Below, piece by piece: positions 24,164 to 33,227 of a DNA stretch of 64,000 nucleotides. Source of the DNA: ZC4RG30 sp965652645 (lineage in GTDB: Bacteria > Pseudomonadota > Gammaproteobacteria > Steroidobacterales > Steroidobacteraceae); contig CBFGXE010000009.1 of assembly GCA_965652645.1 (NCBI GenBank), positions 39,096 through 103,095 on the forward strand. Reading direction: 5' to 3'. The position numbers were made by a program, and so were the translations under genes. Position 1 is the first letter of the stretch. Every line of letters starts with the position of its first letter. The notes below the pieces were generated by a model. It searched no databases. It saw only the letters and a program-made list of their open reading frames with translations, and was not told the DNA's origin.

Positions 24164-25132
24164 CTACTCGGCGATGTACCAGCGCTCGTTCACCAGCTCC
24201 ACGATCCAGGAGCGGTAGGGCAGTCCGCTGCCCGACAGGTCGAACACCGCGCGGGTTCCCGCATATTCGAACCGCGGCTCGCGTTCGCGCGCGAGGCGGA
24301 TGGCGGCGAGGTATTGCTCGCGCAGCGATTCGCGCGACTCGCAGGCGCTGACCAGCGTGCGCAAGGCGCGCGAGCCTGTGGTGCGGCGGAAGTTCGGGCT
24401 CATCTGTTTGTCGAAATAGGCCTCGCAGCGTCCGGCCTGCAGGTTCTTCGTGGCCTCGTCGAAGAGCTGGATGATGCCCTGTGGCAATGCCGGCCGTGAC
24501 GGCGCGGCCGCCTCGCCCGATGACGCGCCGCCCGCTGGTGCCGATGCCACCGCGGGACGTGCGCCCACCTGCACGCGACCGGCGCGCAGGTCATCCACCT
24601 GCGCCAGCAGTTCCAGCGGCATCGCGGCCTTCCAGTCCTTGCCCCAGGGCACGATGGACACGACCACCGGCACCTTCACCTCGCCGCGGTCCTTCGGCGG
24701 CACCAGCCGCCCGACCAGCTGCACCATGCCGCCGCGATCGCTGATCGCCTCCATCCATTCCACCTTCTGGAACTCGCGGCCCCCGAAGCGCAGCCGCTGC
24801 GACAGCGTGACGAAGAAGGACTGCGGCGTCAGCCGCTCGATGTCGGCCAGCGGCATGCCGTCACCGAACAGCCTCACGCGCGTGACGGCCTCGTCGCGAT
24901 CGGCCTCCAGCTTCATCTGGTCGAGCACCTCGTTGCGCAGCTTCTCCAGTTCATCCTGGTGGATGGACATGGCCATGGCCTGCGGATCGCCGGCGGCGAG
25001 CGTGGCGAGGAATTCCTCGGCGGCGCGCTGCTGCGCCGACGTGGGGGCAGCGGCGGCAGCCGGTTGCGCCGCGCCAAGCCACAGCACGGCGGCCAGCAGC
25101 ATGGTGAATGTGACCGACTTCACAGTGTGCAT
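24164..25132 (-). CDS. conserved periplasmic protein of unknown function
   Basis: A 322-residue exported protein with a signal peptide (about residues 1-26, ending PAAAAAP). It has two compact domains: an N-terminal alpha-helical part (residues about 28-180) and a C-terminal one with two Cys (GRCEAYFDK and VSACESRE), joined by a Pro/Ala linker. No family recognised. ATG 25132 was chosen for a GGAG ten bases upstream; ATG 25141 is the alternative. It is divergent from the TonB-like gene and convergent with gspB. Confidence 0.7.
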   Translation of the reverse strand: MHTVKSVTFTMLLAAVLWLGAAQPAAAAAPTSAQQRAAEEFLATLAAGDPQAMAMSIHQDELEKLRNEVLDQMKLEADRDEAVTRVRLFGDGMPLADIERLTPQSFFVTLSQRLRFGGREFQKVEWMEAISDRGGMVQLVGRLVPPKDRGEVKVPVVVSIVPWGKDWKAAMPLELLAQVDDLRAGRVQVGARPAVASAPAGGASSGEAAAPSRPALPQGIIQLFDEATKNLQAGRCEAYFDKQMSPNFRRTTGSRALRTLVSACESRESLREQYLAAIRLAREREPRFEYAGTRAVFDLSGSGLPYRSWIVELVNERWYIAE

Positions 25133-25298
25133 CGCAGGCATTCTCCAGCCGATAACCGAACGCGGGCGATCGACTTCACAGATTGTCAAAGCTGTCCGTC
25201 CGGCAGGTTGTACCGCTGGCGGGCAGCCGTAAAGTCCCGGGTACATCATTGGGGCAGGAGCGCCCCGGTGCAACCCTCACAGGCATCCGGAGACGGTC

Positions 25299-27044
25299 TT
25301 GACAGGTAGTCCCAAGTTGCAAGGCGCTGCGCCTCCGGAAGGAAGCCGGGAGCAACGATCCGCACCCGCACGCCACCTGATCGTGATGACGCGCGATGCC
25401 GCGCTCATCCACGCCCTGCAGGAGCTGGCCGGCGGCGAACTGACCATCCTGCTGGTCGAGGACCTGCGCCATCTCGCCGATGAGCTGCTGCAGCACGGCA
25501 CTGCCGTCGCGCTGCTGGATTCCCAGGCGCTGGGCGTGCCGGCCGATGCCGCGGTGGACGCACTGAAGAACCAGTTCCCCGACGTGCGCCTGATGGTGGC
25601 CGGCCAGGCGGCTGAACAGAACATGCTGGCCACGCGCATCTCCGACCAGCGCGTGTTCCGCTTCATCCACAAGCCGGCCTCGCCGCAGCGCCTGCGGCTG
25701 TTCCTCGAGGCAGCCGCCTCCATCGCTCCCGCGCGCCGCGCCGAAGCGGCGGTCGCCGCCACGCCCGCCGCGGTCGCGGCCACTGCGCCCACGCGTGGCG
25801 GCAGCTCGCTGCTGCCCATCATCGCGGGCATCGCGGCCTTGCTGATCCTCGGCGTCGGCGGCTGGATGGTGATGAACCGCGACGCTGCGGAACCGGCGCC
25901 AGGCACGAATCCCGGCACCGTGGATCCGGTCGTTTCCCCGCAGGTCCAGGAACTGCTGCTGAGGGCGCAGCAGGCCGCCGCCGCGGGCAATCTCGTCGCG
26001 GCGGATGGCAGCAGCGCCGCCGAGCTGTATCGCGAGGCGCTGCGCCTGGACCCCTCCAGCGCCGCCGCCTCGGAAGGTTTCGATCGTTCCATCGAAGTCG
26101 CCCTCGCCGGCGCGGAGCGCACGCTGCTGGATGGCAAGCTCGACGACGCCCGCGTCACCGCCGAGCTGGCGCGCCTGATCGTGCCGGACAACTCGCGCCT
26201 CGCGTTCCTTTATGCACAGATCGAACGCGAGCTGTCCCGCATCAACGCCAACGCCTCGCAGCGCCAGGCGATGGAAGCCCGCCAGGCACAGATCCGCGAA
26301 GCGGTGGATATCGTGGCGCGGCGCATCGAGGCCGGCGCGCTCGTCGAACCGGCCACCGACAGCGCGGTGTCGCGCTTCCGCGAGGCGCAGGCGATCGGCG
26401 CCGGCGATCCCATGGTGCGCGGCAGCCGCGATGCACTGGTCGCCGCGCTGCTCACCGCCGCGGACCAGGAGCTGGAAGCCGATCGCCATGCCAGTGCGCG
26501 CCGCATGGTCGAGGCCGCCGGTTCCGTGAACAGCAGCGCGCCGGGCCTGGACATCATGCGCCGGCGCGTGGAGGAAGCCGCCGCGAAGCCGCCGGCGGTG
26601 CAGCCCGCGCCACTCCCGGTGGTATCCACCGCGCCCCCGCCCGCCCCGGTTCCAGTGGAGCCTGCAACACCGCCTGCACCGGCGGCCATCACGCCCACCC
26701 CCGCTGCTTCCGCTCCGGCTACAGCCGAACCCGCGTCCCCCCCGGCGCAGGAGGACAGCGTCATCTCGGCGCTGACGCTGCGCGTGGTGCGCAAGGTGGA
26801 GCCCGAATACCCGTTGCTGGCGCTGGAGCGGCTGGTTTCCGGCTGGGTCGAGATGGAGTTCACCGTCAGGAAGGACGGCACCGTGCAGGATGTGGTCGTG
26901 GTTGAATCAGAGCCCCGGCGCACCTTTGACTCTGCAGCGATGACCGCGATGAGGCGCTGGCGTTTCGAGCCCGTGCAACGCGACGGACAGCCCGTCGACC
27001 AGCGCGCCACCATGCGCATGCGCTTCACGGTACAGGACCGGTAA
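25299..27044 (+). CDS. TonB-family protein with N-terminal receiver-like domain
   Basis: A 581-residue multidomain protein. Residues about 25-140 resemble a response-regulator receiver (VALLDSQAL with Asp at the usual phosphosite, FRFIHKPAS with the conserved Lys-Pro). One transmembrane helix follows (about 170-190), then a helical repeat region (about 205-420) with ANAS/QRQAMEARQAQ-type coils, a long Pro/Ala linker, and a C-terminal TonB domain (VEPEYPLLALERLVSGWVE). Start is TTG 25299 behind GGAG. TonB domains normally contact outer membrane receptors or act in envelope assembly. Placing a receiver-like module on the cytoplasmic side is unusual. It is 7 bp before the kinase gene. Confidence 0.85.
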   Translation: MTGSPKLQGAAPPEGSREQRSAPARHLIVMTRDAALIHALQELAGGELTILLVEDLRHLADELLQHGTAVALLDSQALGVPADAAVDALKNQFPDVRLMVAGQAAEQNMLATRISDQRVFRFIHKPASPQRLRLFLEAAASIAPARRAEAAVAATPAAVAATAPTRGGSSLLPIIAGIAALLILGVGGWMVMNRDAAEPAPGTNPGTVDPVVSPQVQELLLRAQQAAAAGNLVAADGSSAAELYREALRLDPSSAAASEGFDRSIEVALAGAERTLLDGKLDDARVTAELARLIVPDNSRLAFLYAQIERELSRINANASQRQAMEARQAQIREAVDIVARRIEAGALVEPATDSAVSRFREAQAIGAGDPMVRGSRDALVAALLTAADQELEADRHASARRMVEAAGSVNSSAPGLDIMRRRVEEAAAKPPAVQPAPLPVVSTAPPPAPVPVEPATPPAPAAITPTPAASAPATAEPASPPAQEDSVISALTLRVVRKVEPEYPLLALERLVSGWVEMEFTVRKDGTVQDVVVVESEPRRTFDSAAMTAMRRWRFEPVQRDGQPVDQRATMRMRFTVQDR

Positions 27045-27051
27045 CGACGCC

Positions 27052-28299
27052 GTGGCCCGCCCGTTGCGCCTGCTCGTGGTTGCCGACGATGCCCAGGTCG
27101 GCCGCTGGCTGCTCCATCGCATCGAATCACTGGCCGGCAATCACCAGGCAGAGCTGGATGATGCCGCCGCGTTCGAGCGCCGGCTGGCCACCACCTCCGC
27201 CGCCGGCATCGACGTACTGATGTCGGTGCTGGACTTCTCCCCCGACACGCAGGCCGCCAGCTTCGACTGGATGGATCGTGTGCTCGACATCCCCGACATG
27301 CCGCCGCTGGTGGTGGTGTCCCAGAACGGCGATGAACTGACGGCCGTGGCCGCGATGCGCCGTGGCGCCGCGGACTACCTGCCGCGCCGCGCCCTGGACG
27401 CCGGCCTGCTGGAGAACGCAATCTCGGCCGCACGGGCCGCGCGTCGCCGGCGCGAGCACAGCGAACGCGTGCGCGCCGCGCCGCAGGTCGCCCTGCCCGC
27501 GCCGCTGAAGGTGCCGCGCGACCTGATCCCCCGCTACACGCTGCTGGACACGCTGGGCGAATCCGTGCGCGCCACCGTATACCTCGCGCACAGCGCGGCG
27601 CTGAACCGCAACGTGGCCCTGAAAGTCAGCCATGGCGCCGATGACGAGGCGCCGCAGTTCGCGCGCGAGTTCGAGACGGTCGGCGTGCTGCGGCACCCGG
27701 CCATCGTCGACATCTACGACTACGGCGTGCACGAGGGCCGCGAGTTCATCGCGATGGAATATTTCCCCTGCGGCGACCTGAAGTCGCGCCTGCAAAATCC
27801 GGTCTCCGAGCGCGAGGCGCTGGAATACCTGGAACGCATTGCCGAGGGCCTGGCCGCCGTGCACGCGCAGGGCATCCTGCACCGTGACCTCAAGCCGCCC
27901 AACATCATGCTGCGCGAGGACGGGCAGGTGGTGCTGATCGACTTCGGCCTGGCGCGCAACCTCGGGCACGGCACGCAAAGCACGCGTGCCGGCGTGCTGC
28001 GCGGCTCGCCGTATTACATGAGCCCCGAACAGGCCCAGGGGCATGAGCTGGACCCGCGCAGCGACCTGTACAGCCTCGGCGTGCTCTTCTTCGAGATGCT
28101 CACGGGCGAGAAACCCTACCTGGGCAGCAGCGCCATCGAGGTGCTGCAGCAGCACGTGAATGGCCCGGTGCCGCAGCTGCCCGAAGGGCTCGCGCAGCAC
28201 CAGACACTGCTGGAGGGAATGATGGCGAAGGATCGCGACGACCGCTTCCCCTCCGCCAGCGACCTGCTCGCTTCCCTGCGGCAGGCCGCCGCGGCCTGA
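27052..28299 (+). CDS. Ser/Thr protein kinase with N-terminal receiver-like domain
   Basis: A soluble 415-residue kinase. The first about 125 residues are receiver-like with an acidic pair (VVADDAQ) and a candidate Asp in LMSVLDF, but the conserved Lys is replaced (YLPRRAL). The Hanks-type kinase domain spans about 160-410: VALKVS lysine, HRDLKPPNIML catalytic loop, VLIDFGLAR and GSPYYMSPEQAQG. No transmembrane segment is present. Start GTG 27052 sits 7 bp after the TonB-like gene, and the CheA-like ATPase gene follows by 13 bp, so all three form one operon. Substrates are unknown; the neighbours are obvious candidates. Confidence 0.92.
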   Translation: MARPLRLLVVADDAQVGRWLLHRIESLAGNHQAELDDAAAFERRLATTSAAGIDVLMSVLDFSPDTQAASFDWMDRVLDIPDMPPLVVVSQNGDELTAVAAMRRGAADYLPRRALDAGLLENAISAARAARRRREHSERVRAAPQVALPAPLKVPRDLIPRYTLLDTLGESVRATVYLAHSAALNRNVALKVSHGADDEAPQFAREFETVGVLRHPAIVDIYDYGVHEGREFIAMEYFPCGDLKSRLQNPVSEREALEYLERIAEGLAAVHAQGILHRDLKPPNIMLREDGQVVLIDFGLARNLGHGTQSTRAGVLRGSPYYMSPEQAQGHELDPRSDLYSLGVLFFEMLTGEKPYLGSSAIEVLQQHVNGPVPQLPEGLAQHQTLLEGMMAKDRDDRFPSASDLLASLRQAAAA

Positions 28300-28312
28300 G
28301 GCCGCGACGGCA

Positions 28313-29590
28313 ATGGACGGGCAGTCCGACAACATGCTGGCGGGCATCCTGCTGACCCTCGGCAGAACCGCGGCACTGGAGCTGGATGAGGCTTTCGGCA
28401 TCGAGGCCGTGCACAACCCACTGCTGCTGGAGGATTGGCGCACCCCGGGCGCCGGCCCCGCGCGCGATCGTCCCGCCACGTTGCGCGGGCTGCTCGATGA
28501 ACTGCTGCCGCCCGCGCGCGCCCGCGAACTCGCCGCGCAGGTAGCCGACGACAGCAGCGCGCTGCCGCCCGCCGGCCTGTACCTCGGCGTGGTTACGCTG
28601 CGTTCGCCGCGCGGTGGCGCCGCACCGCGCCACGTGTCACTGAGCCTGCATGGCGGTGGCGTGGGTGATTCCCGGCGCATGCTGGTACTGCGCGACGTGA
28701 GCGCGCTGACCGATGTGCAGCACAGCCTGGCGGAAACCCAATCGGTGCTGGATTCCGCGATGGCCGCGCTGCGCGCACCGGTGCAGGGCCTGCGCATGTT
28801 CCTCGGCTCGGCGCTGACGTCGGTGAGTGCCATCCGCGCCACCCTGCGCATGCCGGCCCATGACCAGGCCGCCGTGCACGACAAGCTCGCCCGCCTGCAC
28901 GTCGCGGTGGAGCAGCTGGGCAAGGAAGCCGGCACCCTGAAGCTCGCACCCATCCAGGACGCCTGCCAGACACTGCTGAACCGAGTCAGCGCGCTGCTCG
29001 CAGAGGAGGAACTCACCGGCGACGCGCTGCTGCCGCTGGCCGTGCTGGTGGACCGCATTGCCGGCGCCGCCGGCACGCTGTGGCGCATCGAGGAGCAGCG
29101 CTACGTCGAACGTCCCGCACCCGCCCGCCGCTCCGCACATCGCCAGCCGGACTGGAGCTACGCCTCCGAGCGTCGCTGGGCCAGCTTCCTGCATCATCGC
29201 GGCGAGGAGATCGGCGTGCTGGTCAGCCTGGAGATGGAAGGCGCGGTACACGTGCCGAAGCATCTGCGCGTGAGCGTGGATGAACTGCTGCAGCACATGC
29301 TGCGCAATGCAGTGGAGCATGGCATCGAGACACCCGAGCAGCGCCTGGCGGCGCAGAAGTCCGCCACCGGCAAGGTGCAGGTGAAATTCGAGAACAGTGG
29401 CAATGGCTGGCTGCGCATGACGGTACGCGATGACGGACGCGGTCGCGGGCTTGGCCTGACCTTCCTTCGAAAGGCGGTGGCGCGCATGGGCGGGCAGATC
29501 GCCGTCGCCGCCAGCCCCGACCAGTACACGCAGTTCGTGATCGACCTGCCGCAAGGCAAGGAATCCGCCGTCGGCATCGCGGCGACGTAG
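28313..29590 (+). CDS. CheA-like ATPase protein with degenerate Hpt domain
   Basis: A 425-residue protein. An N-terminal region (about 1-145) is of PAS-like size. A helical stretch (about 155-250) contains LARLHVAVEQLGKEAGTLKLAPI, which resembles an Hpt motif with a candidate phospho-His. A C-terminal histidine-kinase-type ATPase domain has the N-box LQHMLRNAVEHGIETPEQR, very CheA-like, followed by VRDDGRGRGLGLTFLRKAV. No dimerisation HisKA and no membrane helix are seen. It is third gene of the TonB-like/kinase operon and likely signals within it. Confidence 0.8.
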   Translation: MDGQSDNMLAGILLTLGRTAALELDEAFGIEAVHNPLLLEDWRTPGAGPARDRPATLRGLLDELLPPARARELAAQVADDSSALPPAGLYLGVVTLRSPRGGAAPRHVSLSLHGGGVGDSRRMLVLRDVSALTDVQHSLAETQSVLDSAMAALRAPVQGLRMFLGSALTSVSAIRATLRMPAHDQAAVHDKLARLHVAVEQLGKEAGTLKLAPIQDACQTLLNRVSALLAEEELTGDALLPLAVLVDRIAGAAGTLWRIEEQRYVERPAPARRSAHRQPDWSYASERRWASFLHHRGEEIGVLVSLEMEGAVHVPKHLRVSVDELLQHMLRNAVEHGIETPEQRLAAQKSATGKVQVKFENSGNGWLRMTVRDDGRGRGLGLTFLRKAVARMGGQIAVAASPDQYTQFVIDLPQGKESAVGIAAT

Positions 29591-29723
29591 ACAACACAAT
29601 GGACGATCGACTACAGCTGATGTAGTCCCCCGCCGACGCGCCCGTGCGCGTTCCTGCACGCGGCTTGACAAAACATGACCCCGCCAGCTGCAATGCATCA
29701 ACCACTTGGTCGGCGGAGCGCGC

Positions 29724-30902
29724 ATGCACCTGGTCGACACAACGCTCTTTTATTCGCCGACCAGCGGCGGCGTGCGGCGGTACCTCAACGCAAAACACGC
29801 CTGGTACCAGCGCCAGGCCGGCCTCACGCACTCCCTGCTCGTGCCGGGCGACTCCACGCTGCTGCGCCGCGGTGACGTAAGCACCATCGCCGGCCACGTC
29901 GTGCCGGGCACGTTCAATTACCGCCTGCCCCTGTCCCCGCGTCGCTGGAAGCGCATGCTGCATGAGCTGGCTCCCGACCTGATCGAGGCCGGCGACGCCT
30001 TTCATCCCGCCTGGTGTGCGCTGGACGTGGCGCGCGCAGGGCGCATCCCGGCCGTGGCGTTCTTCCATTCGCACCTGCCGCGTCTCATCCGCATCCGCCT
30101 GGGCGAGGGCATGGGCCGCGCGGCCGGCCGCTACCTGCGCTGGCTGTACGGGCGGTTTGACCAGGTGCTGGCGCCCAGTCGCGTGATGTGCGACTACCTG
30201 CGCAGCATCGGCCTCACCAACGTGTCGCTGCAGCCGCTGGGCGTGGACACCGTCGTCTTCAATCCCGCCCGCCGGGGCGCGCAGCTGCGCCGCCGGCTGG
30301 GACTCGCCGACGACACGCGCCTGCTGGTCTATGCCGGCCGCTTCTCCGCCGAGAAGAACATTCCCGTGCTGCAGCAGGCCTTTGCGCGGCTGGGAAACCA
30401 GTACCACCTGCTGCTGGTGGGCGGGGGCGAATACCAGCGGCCTGCATCCAACATCACGCGCATTCCCTACCATCGCGACAGCACCGAGCTGGCCACCACG
30501 CTGGCCTCGGCCGATGCGCTGGTGCATGCCGGCACGGCCGAGACCTTCGGACTGGTGGTGCTTGAAGCCATGGCCTGCGGCCGGCCCGTGGTGGGCATCC
30601 GCGCCAATGCCGTGGCCGAACTCGTGGATGAAAGCGTGGGCATGACCGCCGCGCGCGCCGAACCGGAACTCTTCGCGCGCGCCGTGCGCGAACTGTATGA
30701 GCGCGACATCGAGACGCTGGGTCGTGCTGCACGACTGCGCGTCGAGTCCCACTATTCGTGGGACTGCGCGCTGCGCCACCAGCTGGCGATCTACGACGGG
30801 CTGGTGGAGAAGAAGCGCACCTTGCCCGCCGGCTGGGCCACCGCGAGGCGCCGGCCATCGGCCGACCAGCAGGCGCTGCCCGCCGGTCCGTCCAGCAGCT
30901 GA
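29724..30902 (+). CDS. GT4-family glycosyltransferase
   Basis: A 392-residue GT-B glycosyltransferase. The N-terminal acceptor domain starts VDTTLFYSPTSGGVRRYLN; the donor domain contains LVYAGRFSAEKNIPVLQQA and the GT4 nucleotide-sugar motif HAGTAETFGLVVLEAMACGRPVVG with the E-x7-E pattern. It probably transfers a hexose to a lipid or polysaccharide acceptor in envelope glycan synthesis; neither donor nor acceptor can be fixed. ATG 29724 follows GGAG; an upstream TTG at 29706 is less likely. Its 3' end overlaps the opposite-strand WD40 gene by 112 bp. Confidence 0.9.
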   Translation: MHLVDTTLFYSPTSGGVRRYLNAKHAWYQRQAGLTHSLLVPGDSTLLRRGDVSTIAGHVVPGTFNYRLPLSPRRWKRMLHELAPDLIEAGDAFHPAWCALDVARAGRIPAVAFFHSHLPRLIRIRLGEGMGRAAGRYLRWLYGRFDQVLAPSRVMCDYLRSIGLTNVSLQPLGVDTVVFNPARRGAQLRRRLGLADDTRLLVYAGRFSAEKNIPVLQQAFARLGNQYHLLLVGGGEYQRPASNITRIPYHRDSTELATTLASADALVHAGTAETFGLVVLEAMACGRPVVGIRANAVAELVDESVGMTAARAEPELFARAVRELYERDIETLGRAARLRVESHYSWDCALRHQLAIYDGLVEKKRTLPAGWATARRRPSADQQALPAGPSSS

Positions 30903-31816
30903 AAATCCAGTACCTCGCGGCTTCCCGGACCGGGACGCCATAGCCCGACGCGCCAGTCGCGGCCGGCAGATGCCAGCAGCGGGCCATTCGGCTGCGCCGC
31001 CAGCGCGGTGATCCGCTCCTCGTGCCCGTTGAGCTGCAGCGGCTCGCCGCCTTCCGGTCCCCTGCCGCCGAAATCCCACACCACGATGCTGCTGGCGCCC
31101 GTGGAGGAGGTGGCGAGGTAGCGGCTGTTGGCGGTCCAGGCCGTCTGGTCCACCTTGCCCGCATAGCCGCTCATGCGCGAGCGCTTGCGGTTGTTGAGGT
31201 AGCGGAAATTGATGGTGCCGTCGGTGAGTCCGCAGGCGGCGATGCGGTTGTCCGGCGAGAGCGCCAGCGTCAGCGGCGCGCCCTCGAGCACGAACTGCTC
31301 GATCACCGCGGCATCCACGCGATCGACGAAGAGCGCGCCATTGCCAGCAGCCAGCAACTCGTCGCGCCCGCGCCAGGCCACGTGCGTCAGCGGCACGGCA
31401 TGGCCGGCCAGCGGAGCCAGCGCCTCGCCCGCGTTGAACAGCAGCACGTCCTTGCCCTGGGCGAAGGCCAGGCGCTGGCCATCGCCGCGCCAGGCCAGGC
31501 CCGCGGGCCAGCGCGGCGCCCGATGCAGGATGAGCGGTGGGCCATCAGGTGTCGCCACATCCCACAGTCGCACGGCACCATCCTGCCCCGCGCTCGCCAG
31601 CAGCGAGCCTTTCGGTTGCCAGGCCAGTTCGATCACGCCGGGGGCATGCTCGCCAAGCTGGCGTACCGTGCCCGTCTCCGCAGCGACCAGGTAGAGATGG
31701 CCCTCGCCGCCACCCACGGCCAGTTGCCGCCCATCCGGGGACCAGGCCAGCGCCGCGGGGAAGTCCTCGAACTGCGCCAGGGCACCCGCCACCAGCGTTG
31801 CCGCATGCCTCGTCAT
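30791..31816 (-). CDS. WD40-repeat protein
   Basis: A 341-residue protein made of about seven WD40-like repeats (ALAWSPDGRQLAVGGGEGHLYL, then LAWQPKGSLLASAGQDGAVRLWDV, TALAAQPNGPLLASAGRDWRVGLWRP), expected to fold as one beta-propeller scaffold. There is no signal peptide. It lies 10 bp after the COG0523 GTPase gene in the same direction and is likely co-expressed. Repeat patterns continue to the end, so the 112-bp antisense overlap with the glycosyltransferase gene looks real rather than an extended false frame. Confidence 0.88.
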   Translation of the reverse strand: MTRHAATLVAGALAQFEDFPAALAWSPDGRQLAVGGGEGHLYLVAAETGTVRQLGEHAPGVIELAWQPKGSLLASAGQDGAVRLWDVATPDGPPLILHRAPRWPAGLAWRGDGQRLAFAQGKDVLLFNAGEALAPLAGHAVPLTHVAWRGRDELLAAGNGALFVDRVDAAVIEQFVLEGAPLTLALSPDNRIAACGLTDGTINFRYLNNRKRSRMSGYAGKVDQTAWTANSRYLATSSTGASSIVVWDFGGRGPEGGEPLQLNGHEERITALAAQPNGPLLASAGRDWRVGLWRPGPGSREVLDFQLLDGPAGSACWSADGRRLAVAQPAGKVRFFSTSPS

Positions 31817-31826
31817 TGCAATCCGC

Positions 31827-33227
31827 TCAGGCCACGCAGCCGAGAAAACCCTTCAGCAGGTCCTCGCGGTCCAGCCTGCGGCCGATGAAGACCAGCTGGC
31901 TGCGGCGCACGGCACTGCCCCAGGGCTGCTCGGGTCGTCCGTCGAACATCATGTGCACGCCGTGGAACACATAGCGGCGCTCGTCACCCTTGAGGTTGAG
32001 TACGCCCTTCATGCGCAGGATGTCCTCTCCATGTGCCTGCAGCAGCCAGGACAGCCAGTCATTCACCTTGCGGGCATCCAGAGGCTGCGCCTCCTCGATG
32101 CCGATGGAAGTGATCTCGGCATCGTGGTGATGGGAGGCGAAGGCACGCTGCGCCACCGGCTCCGCTGGCATCAGCAGGCCGAACTCCCCGGGGGCATGTT
32201 CGATGAACAACGCGTAGGTGCCGGGCTGCCCGATGTCGAGGCACCACTGGCCACCCATGCACTGCATCTCCAGCGCGTAAGGCACGCCGTCGGGTTTCAG
32301 GTGCCCGCCGCTCTCCAGCACGCGGGCCTTCTCCGCGAACACACGCACCGCGGGCTCGATCTGTGCAGCCAGTGCCTCGTCCGTGGCGCCGTCCATGGAC
32401 AGCACCGCGACCTTCAGCGCGCCATGGTCGTGGCCATGGTGGTCATGGCCTGCATCATGATCGTGGCCCTCATGCTCACCACCCTGGTCATGCGCGCCCG
32501 CATGCGGACCCGCCGCGCGCAGGATGTGCCGGCCGGGCTTCAGCTCATAGGCCCCTGCCCACTCGAAGGGATACTGCGGCTCGAGGAAGCGGCTGTCGAA
32601 GGCCAGCGCCCGGTCGAGGTCGAAGGCACCCAGCCCCAGCACCACGTCGATGGGCACGTCCGCGTTCACGGCGCGATGGATCTTCGCGCTGCCGTTGATG
32701 CCGCGGATCTGCCGCTCGATGCGTTCCAGGTCCGCCGCGCCGACCAGGTCGGCCTTGTTGAGGATCACCACGTCGGCGAAGCCCACCTGCACCGCCGGCT
32801 CCTTCAGCTCGGAGAGGTGCTGCTCGAAGTGGCGCGCGTCCACCAGCGTGACGATGGCATCCACCACGAACTGCTCGCCGAGGTCCTCGTCGAGGAAGAA
32901 GGTCTGCGCCACCGGGCCCGGATCGGCCATGCCCGTGGTCTCGATCAGGATGTGGTCGAACCGCTCGCGCCGCTTCAGGAGCTGCCCCAGCACGCGGATC
33001 AGGTCGCCACGCACGGTGCAGCAGATGCAGCCGTTGCTGGTCTCGAAGATCTCCTCCTCGGCGCCGATCACCAGCTGGTGGTCCACGCCCACCTCGCCGA
33101 ACTCGTTCTCGATCACCGCGATGCGCCGGCCATGCTTCCCGGACAGGATGCGGTTCAGCAGCGTGGTCTTGCCCGCGCCGAGGAAGCCGGTCAGCACGGT
33201 CACCGGGATGCGTGCCGGCTTGCTCAT
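31827..33227 (-). CDS. COG0523/CobW-type metal-chaperone GTPase
   Basis: A G3E GTPase of 466 residues, in the family that supplies metals (often zinc) to client proteins. Motifs are Walker A TGFLGAGKTT, the metal-site GCICC (CxCC) in NGCICCTVRGDL, and the base-recognition NKAD. A His/Asp-rich loop (about residues 238-266, with HDHDAGHDHHGHDH) probably binds metal, and a CobW C-terminal domain follows. Start ATG 33227 overlaps the methyltransferase stop as ATGA. No Zur box was recognised. The length exceeds many family members because of the His-rich insertion. Confidence 0.92.
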   Translation of the reverse strand: MSKPARIPVTVLTGFLGAGKTTLLNRILSGKHGRRIAVIENEFGEVGVDHQLVIGAEEEIFETSNGCICCTVRGDLIRVLGQLLKRRERFDHILIETTGMADPGPVAQTFFLDEDLGEQFVVDAIVTLVDARHFEQHLSELKEPAVQVGFADVVILNKADLVGAADLERIERQIRGINGSAKIHRAVNADVPIDVVLGLGAFDLDRALAFDSRFLEPQYPFEWAGAYELKPGRHILRAAGPHAGAHDQGGEHEGHDHDAGHDHHGHDHGALKVAVLSMDGATDEALAAQIEPAVRVFAEKARVLESGGHLKPDGVPYALEMQCMGGQWCLDIGQPGTYALFIEHAPGEFGLLMPAEPVAQRAFASHHHDAEITSIGIEEAQPLDARKVNDWLSWLLQAHGEDILRMKGVLNLKGDERRYVFHGVHMMFDGRPEQPWGSAVRRSQLVFIGRRLDREDLLKGFLGCVA

